A stretch of DNA of 11,799 bases from Candidatus Odyssella thessalonicensis (GTDB lineage Bacteria > Pseudomonadota > Alphaproteobacteria > Bin65), in assembly GCA_005240015.1 (NCBI GenBank), contig SBBV01000226.1, positions 1 through 11,799 on the forward strand. The letters run 5' to 3'. The notes below the pieces were generated by a model. That model was not told where the DNA came from. It did no database searches and saw only the letters and a program-made list of their open reading frames with translations. The position numbers were made by a program, and so were the translations under genes. Shown here one piece after another: positions 5,417-11,799 of this stretch (within the stretch, counting starts at the first letter, position 1; every line of letters starts with the position of its first letter).

Positions 5417-6868
5417 ATGCAGCTCAAGGACCCCGCCCTGCTCCGCAACGAAGCCTTCGTCGACGGCGCCTGGATCGGCGCCGACGGCGGCAAGCGCTTC
5501 GCCGTCACCAACCCGGCCGACGGCAGCGTCGTCGCGGAAGTGCCCGATCTCGGCGCGGACGAGACGCGGCGTGCGATCGCGGCCGCCCATGCGGCCTATC
5601 CCGCCTGGCGCGCCAAGAGCGGCAAAGAGCGCGCGGGCGTCTTGCGCGCGTGGTTCAACCTCTTGATGGCGAATGCCGACGATCTCGCCACCATCATGGT
5701 GACCGAGCAGGGCAAGCCGCTCGCCGAGGCGAAGGGCGAAGTGGTCTACGGCGCCTCGTTCATCGAATGGTTCGCCGAGGAGGCGAAGCGCGTCTACGGC
5801 GATCAGATCCCGACCGTGTGGGGCGACAAGCGCCTGTTCGCGCTCAAAGAGCCGATCGGCGTTTGCGCGGCGATCACGCCGTGGAACTTCCCGATCGCGA
5901 TGATCACGCGGAAGATCGCGCCGGCGCTGGCCGCCGGCTGCACCGTCGTCGCCAAGCCGGCCGAGCAGACGCCGCTCTCGGCGCTGGCGCTCGCCGAGCT
6001 CGCGCAACGCGCCGGCTTGCCCAAGGGCGTGCTCAACGTCGTCACCGGCGATCCGGTCGCGATCGGCGGCGAGCTCACCGCCAACCCGATCGTGAGGAAG
6101 CTCTCCTTCACCGGCTCGACCGAGATCGGCAAGCTGCTGATGCGCCAATGCGCCGGCACGGTGAAGAAGATCTCGCTCGAGCTGGGCGGCAACGCGCCGT
6201 TCATTGTCTTCGACGACGCTGACCTCGCCGCCGCGGTCGACGGCGCCATTGCATCGAAATACCGCAACACCGGCCAGACCTGCGTCTGCGCCAACCGCTT
6301 CTTGATCCAGGACGGTATCTACGAGGAGTTCACCTCGCGCCTCGCGCAGGCGGTGAGCGCGCTCAAGGTCGGCGACGGCTTCACGCCGGGCGTCACGCAA
6401 GGGCCGCTCATCGACCGCCAGGCGCTCGACAAGGTCGAGCAGCACGTGGCCGACGCCAAGAGCAAGGGCGCGCGCGTCGTGATCGGCGGCAAGCGCCACG
6501 CGCTCGGCGGCACGTTCTACGAGCCGACCGTGCTCGCCAACGCCACCACCGAGATGCGGCTCGCGCGCGAGGAAACCTTCGGCCCGGTCTCGCCGCTGTT
6601 CCGCTTCAAGGCCGACGACGACGCGATCAAGATCGCCAACGACACCGAGTACGGCCTCGCCTCGTACTTCTACAGCCGCGACAACCGCCGCATCTGGCGC
6701 GCGGCCGAGCGGCTCGAATACGGGATGGTCGGCGTCAACACCGGCATCATCTCGACCGAGGTGGCGCCGTTCGGCGGCATGAAGGAATCCGGCATCGGCC
6801 GCGAGGGCTCGAAATACGGCATCGAGGAATATGTCGAAGTGAAATACGTGGCGCTGGGCGGGCTCTGA
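5417..6868 (+). CDS. gabD: Succinate-semialdehyde dehydrogenase, GabD type (NAD+ preference inferred)
   Basis: This 483-residue aldehyde dehydrogenase oxidises succinate semialdehyde to succinate, the last step of the GABA shunt. Similarity to E. coli GabD is high along the whole length (ASFIEWFAEEAKRVYGDQIP, ITPWNFPIAMITRKIAPALA, KISLELGGNAPFIVFDDADL, EVAPFGGMKESGIGREGSKYG). Catalytic residues are Asn157 (PWNFP), Glu255 (LELGG) and Cys289 in GQTCVC, with Cys291 forming the Cys-X-Cys pair known as a redox switch in human SSADH. At the cofactor site the motif is KPAEQTP (Lys180, Glu183), where E. coli GabD has Ser. A Glu here usually favours NAD+ over NADP+, which is inference. GAGAGG lies 6 bases before the ATG. 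No GABA aminotransferase gene is adjacent. Glutarate-semialdehyde dehydrogenase is an alternative substrate assignment. Confidence 0.92.
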   Translation: MQLKDPALLRNEAFVDGAWIGADGGKRFAVTNPADGSVVAEVPDLGADETRRAIAAAHAAYPAWRAKSGKERAGVLRAWFNLLMANADDLATIMVTEQGKPLAEAKGEVVYGASFIEWFAEEAKRVYGDQIPTVWGDKRLFALKEPIGVCAAITPWNFPIAMITRKIAPALAAGCTVVAKPAEQTPLSALALAELAQRAGLPKGVLNVVTGDPVAIGGELTANPIVRKLSFTGSTEIGKLLMRQCAGTVKKISLELGGNAPFIVFDDADLAAAVDGAIASKYRNTGQTCVCANRFLIQDGIYEEFTSRLAQAVSALKVGDGFTPGVTQGPLIDRQALDKVEQHVADAKSKGARVVIGGKRHALGGTFYEPTVLANATTEMRLAREETFGPVSPLFRFKADDDAIKIANDTEYGLASYFYSRDNRRIWRAAERLEYGMVGVNTGIISTEVAPFGGMKESGIGREGSKYGIEEYVEVKYVALGGL

Positions 6869-6912
6869 CATCGGCGCCGCGCCAGTAGCGTTACGATTCG
6901 CTTACCTCAGCC

Positions 6913-6924
6913 GCCGCGCGCGGC
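6913..6924. repeat. 12-bp GC-only palindrome after gabD
   Basis: GCCGCGCGCGGC is a perfect palindrome in the gabD-kinase spacer. It lacks a loop and a following T-run, so it is not a convincing intrinsic terminator. Such words arise easily in GC-rich DNA. Confidence 0.2.
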
Positions 6925-6932
6925 ACGACTCC

Positions 6933-6947
6933 TTAAGACGCGTTTAA
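6933..6947. promoter_or_regulatory. CtrA-type binding site (TTAA-N7-TTAA) upstream of the kinase gene
   Basis: TTAAGACGCGTTTAA matches the full CtrA recognition consensus exactly, with two TTAA half-sites and a 7-base spacer. It lies about 90 bases before the start of a DivJ/PleC-type kinase gene. CtrA is the alphaproteobacterial response regulator for cell cycle, motility and division genes, and DivJ/PleC kinases act in the pathway that controls it. TTAA is rare in this GC-rich sequence, so a chance match is unlikely but not excluded. No binding data are available. Confidence 0.5.
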
Positions 6948-6950
6948 TGC

Positions 6951-6971
6951 CGTTTCGCGTAGCGTTTCGCG
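6951..6971 (+). repeat. Direct repeat CGTTTCGCG in the kinase leader
   Basis: CGTTTCGCG occurs at 6951-6959 and 6963-6971, a 12-bp period. A related CGTTT sits at 6941. They immediately follow the CtrA-like box in the 167-bp spacer (6869-7035) and might be a second regulator site or simple compositional repetition. Confidence 0.3.
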
Positions 6972-7035
6972 CGAGGGAACTCGCTCCCACACTTCGGCGT
7001 TGGGCACAGCGCCAGGCTAGGGGAGAGGTCGCGGC

Positions 7036-8463
<1,428 letters not shown>

Positions 8464-8529
8464 CGACGTTGGCCTTTCGCCGGGCCCGGCGGCGCGGCAG
8501 CGGGTGGATTGCCCGGCACGGGCGCGTAA

Positions 8530-8558
8530 TTGAGCGCACGTGCCGAGTGCTCTAGGCT
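8530..8558 (+). promoter_or_regulatory. Candidate promoter for the ABC exporter operon
   Basis: TTGAGC (8530-8535) and TAGGCT (8553-8558) are exactly 17 bases apart in the 126-bp kinase-ATPase spacer. They share 4/6 and 3/6 positions with the sigma-70 consensus. Transcription would start near 8565, giving a leader of about 25 bases with no clear Shine-Dalgarno sequence. If correct, the exporter is transcribed separately from the kinase gene. Confidence 0.4.
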
Positions 8559-8589
8559 CGCGGCTCCCCGCCCCTTCTCCTCCCGACCG

Positions 8590-9573
8590 ATGTCGATCAT
8601 CGCCGCCGAAGACCTCGTCTACGACTACCCGGGCGCGCGGGCGCTCGACCGCGTCTCGTTCGCGATCGAGCCCGGCACCATCACGGCGCTGGTGGGCCCC
8701 AACGGCGCCGGCAAGACCACCTTGCTGCGCTGCCTCGCCGTGCTCGACCGCCCCGCCGCGGGCCGCATCTGGCTCGACGGCCTCGACGTCGCCGATCATC
8801 CGCGCGAGAGCCACCGGAAGCTCGGCTACCTCTCCGATTTCTACGGGCTCTACGACGAGCTTACCGTGCGGCAGTGCCTCACCTATCACGCGGCGATCCA
8901 CGACATGGCCCCGGAAGCGCAGCCCGAGGCGGTAGCGCGTACCGCCGCGCGCATGGGGCTCGGCGAGCTCATGGAACGGCGCGCGCAGCAGCTCTCGCGC
9001 GGCCAGCGCCAGCGCCTCGCCGTGGCGCAGGCGATCATCCACGATCCGGCGCTGCTGCTGCTCGACGAGCCGGCGGCCGGGCTCGACCCCGAGGCGCGCT
9101 GGAGCCTCTCCTCGCTCATCACCGATCTCGCCAAGGGCGGGATGACGCTGATCGTCTCCTCGCACATCCTTTCCGAGCTCGAGGACTATTCGACCCATGT
9201 GATGATCATCCGCGGCGGCCGGCTCGTGCTGCACAAGCCGCTGGCCGAAGCCGCCGCCGCAATCGGCGCCGACGACGACCGCACGAGCGGCCGCGCCCTG
9301 CGCCAGACCTGCATGCGCATCGAGATCGCGGCGCCCGATAGCGGTTTCGAGCGCGCGCTCAAGGGTTTCGGCGCGGCAGCGCGCATCGCCGTGCACGGCA
9401 CCAGCGCCAGCGTGTTCATCCCCGCCGATGCCGCTGCGCGCGCGGCGCTGCTGCGTCACTGCGTCGGCGCCGGCCTCGCGGTTGTGGCCTATGGCGAGGA
9501 CAAGGCGCGCGTCGAGGAGATCTATTTCGCGCTCTCGAAGGAGCCGGTGCCGGCCGGGAGCAAAGCGCCGTGA
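8590..9573 (+). CDS. ABC transporter ATP-binding protein (exporter type)
   Basis: This 327-residue ATPase should power the membrane protein encoded next. It has the Walker A motif GPNGAGKTT (36-44, Lys42), an LSDFYGLYDELT Q-loop region in which the usual Gln is replaced by Ser/Asp, the signature LSRGQRQR (135-142), Walker B LLLLDEP with Asp159-Glu160, and His192 in SSH. The single-domain layout and the LxxFYGLYxxLT segment resemble CcmA/NatA-type ATPases of ABC-2 exporters. Residues beyond about 230 form a C-terminal regulatory-type domain. The ATG at 8590 is preferred because similarity begins there (MSIIAAEDLVYDYPG); an in-frame TTG at 8530 coincides with the candidate -35 box. No good Shine-Dalgarno sequence precedes the start. 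The stop overlaps the permease GTG by 4 bases. The substrate is unknown. Confidence 0.9.
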   Translation: MSIIAAEDLVYDYPGARALDRVSFAIEPGTITALVGPNGAGKTTLLRCLAVLDRPAAGRIWLDGLDVADHPRESHRKLGYLSDFYGLYDELTVRQCLTYHAAIHDMAPEAQPEAVARTAARMGLGELMERRAQQLSRGQRQRLAVAQAIIHDPALLLLDEPAAGLDPEARWSLSSLITDLAKGGMTLIVSSHILSELEDYSTHVMIIRGGRLVLHKPLAEAAAAIGADDDRTSGRALRQTCMRIEIAAPDSGFERALKGFGAAARIAVHGTSASVFIPADAAARAALLRHCVGAGLAVVAYGEDKARVEEIYFALSKEPVPAGSKAP

Positions 9574-10943
9574 TCCGCAATCCGGAGTTCCGGCGCAATC
9601 TCTGGATCCAGTTCTCGAGCACGCGCGTGCTCGTGGCCGCGCTGATCACCGGCCTGCTTCTGGCCTGCGCGCTCGCCGCCGACGTCGCCCTCACCACGCG
9701 GCGACAGTTCGTGCCCGATATCACCGCCTATGTCGCGCGCTGGCTCGCGATCGCCATCCTGCTGCTCTGGGCCGGGCGCCAGGCGGCGGGCGCCGTCGTC
9801 GGCGAGATCCGCCGCCGCACCTGGGACGCGCAGCGGCTCTCGACCTTGCATCCCTGGACCATGGCCTGGGGCAAGCTGTTCGGCGCCACGTCGCTGGCCT
9901 GGATCATGGGGCTGATCGCGGCGGCCGCCTACATCGCCAGCGGCGTGTTCGAGCGGCCGGCGGGCTACGTCGCCGCCGCCGCGGTCGGCATCCTGGGCTA
10001 CGGCGTCGTCTGCCAGGCGACGGGGCTACTGTCGAGCCTCGCGCGCCTCACCGGCCGGCCGGGCGAGCGCGGCGGCGGCACCACGGTCGCCCACGTCGTC
10101 GGCCTCCTTGCCACCGCCGTGCTCGCCTCCTTCATCGAGTGGGGGCTCGAGAACCAGGGCCGCTGGTTCGGCATCGATATCGGCGCGCGGCTGTTGCGGC
10201 CGCTCACCATCTGGTTCTTCGCGCTCTGGGCCATCGTCGGCGTCTATCGCCGCATGCGCCGCGAGCTGCAGATGCGCAGCACGCCCTGGGTGTGGCTGCT
10301 GTTCCTGGCGGCGCTGGTCGTCTACGGCGAGGGACTCGCCTACGGCCGCGGCCGCCCCGCGATCGCATTGCTGCTGCCGACCGTCCTGCTCGCGCTCATG
10401 CTGTGGGCGATGGCGCTGATCGAGGCCAAGGATCCGCTGACGCTGCGCCAGAGCTTCGAGCGCCTCGCGCGCGGGCAGTGGCGCGAAGCCGCGACCTTGG
10501 TGCCGCTGTGGCTCGTCACCTACGTCGTGTTCGCGATCGTCGCCCTCGTCTCCATTGCCTTGGCGGCGGGCACGACCGGTGCGCTGCGCATCCTGCGCAT
10601 TCCCGGCGAGCCCGAGTCCAGCACCTTGCTGATCCTCATTGCGTTCTTGCTGTTCCTCACGCGCGACGTGTTGATCGTGCAGATCTTCACGCTCGGCCGC
10701 GAAGCCAATCTCGCAGGCCTTTCGGGCGCCGTGATCTGGTTCGTGCTCTATTTCGCGATCCCGGCCGTCATGATCGCCGGGCGGCTCTGGGAATATCTCG
10801 GCCTCTTCTTGCCCACCGGGCAGGGCGGCTGGATGATCTGCCTCTTGCCGGCCGCGGCCGAGGCCGTTGCCTGCATCGGGCTCTTCGCCTGGCGCTGGCG
10901 CGTCTATTGGCGCGAAAACGCGGCCAGGGCGCCGCTCGGATGA
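9570..10943 (+). CDS. ABC-2-like exporter permease, about 12 membrane helices
   Basis: This 457-residue polytopic inner-membrane protein begins with GTG inside the ATPase stop codon (GTGA), so it is almost certainly translated with it. Hydrophobic segments fall near residues 18-38, 52-74, 106-126, 132-153, 171-190, 211-226, 239-254, 263-284, 309-334, 352-372, 384-404 and 423-444. The segment GAVVGEIRRRTWDAQRLSTL then MAWGKLFGA resembles the cytoplasmic loop after the first helices of ABC-2 permeases, which often contacts the ATPase. With about 12 helices in one chain it may supply two six-helix halves, so the complex could be one permease with two ATPases. I do not recognise the subfamily or cargo. 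It converges on the YHS gene with 5 bases between the stops. Confidence 0.8.
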   Translation: MIRNPEFRRNLWIQFSSTRVLVAALITGLLLACALAADVALTTRRQFVPDITAYVARWLAIAILLLWAGRQAAGAVVGEIRRRTWDAQRLSTLHPWTMAWGKLFGATSLAWIMGLIAAAAYIASGVFERPAGYVAAAAVGILGYGVVCQATGLLSSLARLTGRPGERGGGTTVAHVVGLLATAVLASFIEWGLENQGRWFGIDIGARLLRPLTIWFFALWAIVGVYRRMRRELQMRSTPWVWLLFLAALVVYGEGLAYGRGRPAIALLLPTVLLALMLWAMALIEAKDPLTLRQSFERLARGQWREAATLVPLWLVTYVVFAIVALVSIALAAGTTGALRILRIPGEPESSTLLILIAFLLFLTRDVLIVQIFTLGREANLAGLSGAVIWFVLYFAIPAVMIAGRLWEYLGLFLPTGQGGWMICLLPAAAEAVACIGLFAWRWRVYWRENAARAPLG

Positions 10944-10948
10944 GCGCG

Positions 10949-11410
10949 CTACTGCGCCTTCTTGCTTGCCTGCCAAGCCGAGTCGGCGCGATCCACGTTG
11001 GTCTTTAGGTTCTTGCGCCAGGCCTCGAGGGCTTCGCGGTTGAAGGTGAGGTAGAGCTTGCCCTCGACGACCGCCCAGGCTTCGGGATCGACCTCGTATT
11101 TCTTGCCGTCCATCGCCAGGCCCATGGCGCAGAAGCCGTCATATTGCGGCGCGTAGCGCACCGGATCGGCCACGAACCGGTCCCGATGCTCCTTGGTCGC
11201 GAACCGCCAGCGCATATTGTGCCAGACATGTTCGAACTCGGTGGTTCCGGGCGTGGCGCGCCCGAGCGTGAAGTAGGCGACGGGATCGTAGCCCTTGATC
11301 GCGAGCTTTTCCTGCGCCAGCGCCGCGCGGCCAAAGAACGCCGACCCGAGAATTGCGCAAAGCGCGAGGGCAAGAGCCGCAAGCGAGAAGCGATGCGACA
11401 CGCCAGACAT
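10949..11410 (-). CDS. Secreted YHS-domain protein
   Basis: This 153-residue protein is probably periplasmic. The first 32 residues form a signal peptide: basic MSGVSHRF, a hydrophobic core LAALALALCAILGSAFF, and a cleavage site at ALA|QE. A Cys at residue 18 lies in the hydrophobic core but lacks a proper lipobox. The mature part is a YHS-type domain with LAIKGYDPVAYF, WRFATKEHRDRF, DPVRYAPQYDGFCAMG (Cys94) and a final GKLYLTFN. Relatives occur as small exported proteins, and YHS domains elsewhere are linked to metal binding, but their function is poorly known. The ATG at 11410 has GGAGG 6 bases upstream; an in-frame start at 11461 would spoil the signal peptide. It is divergent from the cyclase gene. 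Confidence 0.86.
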   Translation of the reverse strand: MSGVSHRFSLAALALALCAILGSAFFGRAALAQEKLAIKGYDPVAYFTLGRATPGTTEFEHVWHNMRWRFATKEHRDRFVADPVRYAPQYDGFCAMGLAMDGKKYEVDPEAWAVVEGKLYLTFNREALEAWRKNLKTNVDRADSAWQASKKAQ

Positions 11411-11416
11411 GAGCGG

Positions 11417-11421
11417 CCTCC
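11417..11421 (-). promoter_or_regulatory. Ribosome binding site that sets the YHS-protein start
   Basis: GGAGG on the minus strand (plus-strand CCTCC) lies 6 bases before the ATG at 11410. It decides against the longer frame from 11461. Confidence 0.65.
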
Positions 11422-11466
11422 AGATGAAAGCGCCACCCCTCATCCCAGGTCGGATTCTCACGCCCG

Positions 11467-11483
11467 ACTAATGAAATTTTAGT
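11467..11483. promoter_or_regulatory. AT-rich inverted repeat in the YHS-cyclase divergent spacer
   Basis: ACTAA-N7-TTAGT lies within the most AT-rich stretch of the window (11467-11490), midway between two divergent genes. It includes TAGTAT (11480-11485), a 4/6 match to a -10 box for the cyclase gene. Promoters for both genes are likely here, but I could not place -35 elements convincingly. Confidence 0.28.
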
Positions 11484-11537
11484 ATGAGTCTTTCGGCACA
11501 TGCCGTCAAATGGATGATCCCAGAGGGTCACGTTGCC

Positions 11538-11799
11538 GTGAGTGAGACCGAGCGCAGGCTTGCCGCCATCCTCTCGGCCGACGCCGCCGGGTTCAGCCTG
11601 CTGATGAACCAGGACGAGCAGGCCGCCCATCGCACGCTCAAATCCGAGCGCGAGGTCATCGATGCCGCCATCGCCCGCCATCACGGGCGCATCGTGGGCA
11701 CGGCGGGCGACAGCGTCCTCGCCGAGGTTGATGCCGACCCGGAAGCGCAACGAGCGTGCGGCGCCCGCGGCGGCGGCGGCGAGCGCGCGCTGGAAATCG
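11538..11799 (+). CDS. Class III adenylate/guanylate cyclase N-terminus, disrupted by an inversion junction and cut by the window edge
   Basis: From GTG at 11538 the frame encodes SETERRLAAILSADAAGFSL, then HHGRIVGTAGDSVLAE. This is the start of the alphaproteobacterial class III cyclase domain, with both metal-binding aspartates (Asp15 and Asp58), which normally makes cAMP or cGMP from ATP or GTP. GAGGG lies 10 bases upstream; in-frame ATGs at 11484 and 11514 are alternative starts. After GDSVLAE at about 11726 the expected F-S-V-x-A-V continuation is missing. The plus frame instead reads VDADPEAQRACGARGGGG, which is not cyclase-like, while the opposite strand encodes the missing part of the domain. 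The gene as written is therefore broken, either by real rearrangement or by an assembly or library error. The frame remains open to the window edge. Confidence 0.72.
   Translation, partial: MSETERRLAAILSADAAGFSLLMNQDEQAAHRTLKSEREVIDAAIARHHGRIVGTAGDSVLAEVDADPEAQRACGARGGGGERALEI
11727..11799 (-). other. Inverted fragment of the cyclase catalytic domain
   Basis: Read on the minus strand from the window end, this segment encodes DFQRALAAAAAGAARSL followed by RFRVGINLG. This is the conserved stretch that normally comes about 20 residues after GDSVLAEF in the same cyclase family (compare EIQRALAERN...RMRFRIGINLGDV). It abuts the forward N-terminal part at a small imperfect palindrome, CTCGCCGAG (11718-11726), which can be read as either V-L-A-E forwards or L-G-E backwards. 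Past the junction the minus frame runs into antisense of the N-terminal part and loses similarity. Confidence 0.72.

Noticed and set aside
5129..6871. A 580-residue open frame on the minus strand opposite gabD.
   Set aside because: It is an antisense shadow: the plus strand encodes an intact aldehyde dehydrogenase and the minus product has no recognisable domain.
6869..6924. A possible intrinsic terminator after gabD built from GC-rich palindromes.
   Set aside because: No stem-loop is followed by a T-run, and the palindrome is expected by composition.
11139..11750. A 203-residue minus-strand frame beginning MRFRVGINLGED.
   Set aside because: Only its first residues are meaningful, as the inverted cyclase fragment. 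The rest is antisense to the cyclase N-terminus and overlaps the YHS gene in another frame.

Overview
The window is high-GC, gene-dense DNA with short spacers, frequent 4-base gene overlaps and no RNA genes or insertion sequences. Three things point to an alphaproteobacterium, probably of the Rhodospirillales or Hyphomicrobiales type: protein similarity remembered from those groups, a DivJ/PleC-style histidine kinase, and a perfect CtrA-type motif (TTAA-N7-TTAA) upstream of that kinase. This assignment is inference; no database was searched.

Layout. Positions 1-3137 (+) hold the tail of glmU, complete glmS, a small two-helix membrane protein whose GTG start overlaps the glmS stop, and a YdcF/ElyC-type DUF218 membrane protein. 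GlmS and GlmU supply UDP-N-acetylglucosamine for peptidoglycan and lipopolysaccharide. The DUF218 protein, with its own candidate promoter, is possibly also an envelope protein. Positions 3138-3754 (+) hold a ccdAB-type toxin-antitoxin module, preceded by two perfect 12-bp palindromes one base apart that overlap its candidate promoter. A convergent FAD-dependent oxidoreductase (5145-3760, -) ends 5 bases from the toxin stop. Its 271-bp divergent spacer leads to a GabD-type succinate-semialdehyde dehydrogenase (5417-6868, +).

Next come a membrane histidine kinase of the DivJ/PleC type (7036-8463) and a two-gene ABC exporter (ATPase 8590-9573; roughly 12-helix permease 9570-10943). The exporter has its own candidate promoter. 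A secreted YHS-domain protein (11410-10949, -) converges on the permease with 5 bases between stops. An AT-rich divergent spacer separates it from the N-terminus of a class III adenylate/guanylate cyclase at the right edge.

The most unusual features are these. (1) The cyclase gene reads normally to its GDS metal-binding motif. The next stretch of the same domain (FQRAL...FRVGINLG) then lies on the opposite strand, so an inversion or chimeric join falls inside the gene at about 11718-11726. (2) The ccd operator is a tandem palindrome. (3) A CtrA-like box sits upstream of the kinase gene. (4) The CcdB-like toxin lacks the C-terminal Trp important for gyrase poisoning in F-plasmid CcdB. I found no clearly new multi-gene system; the rest looks like ordinary chromosomal content plus a small ccd module.
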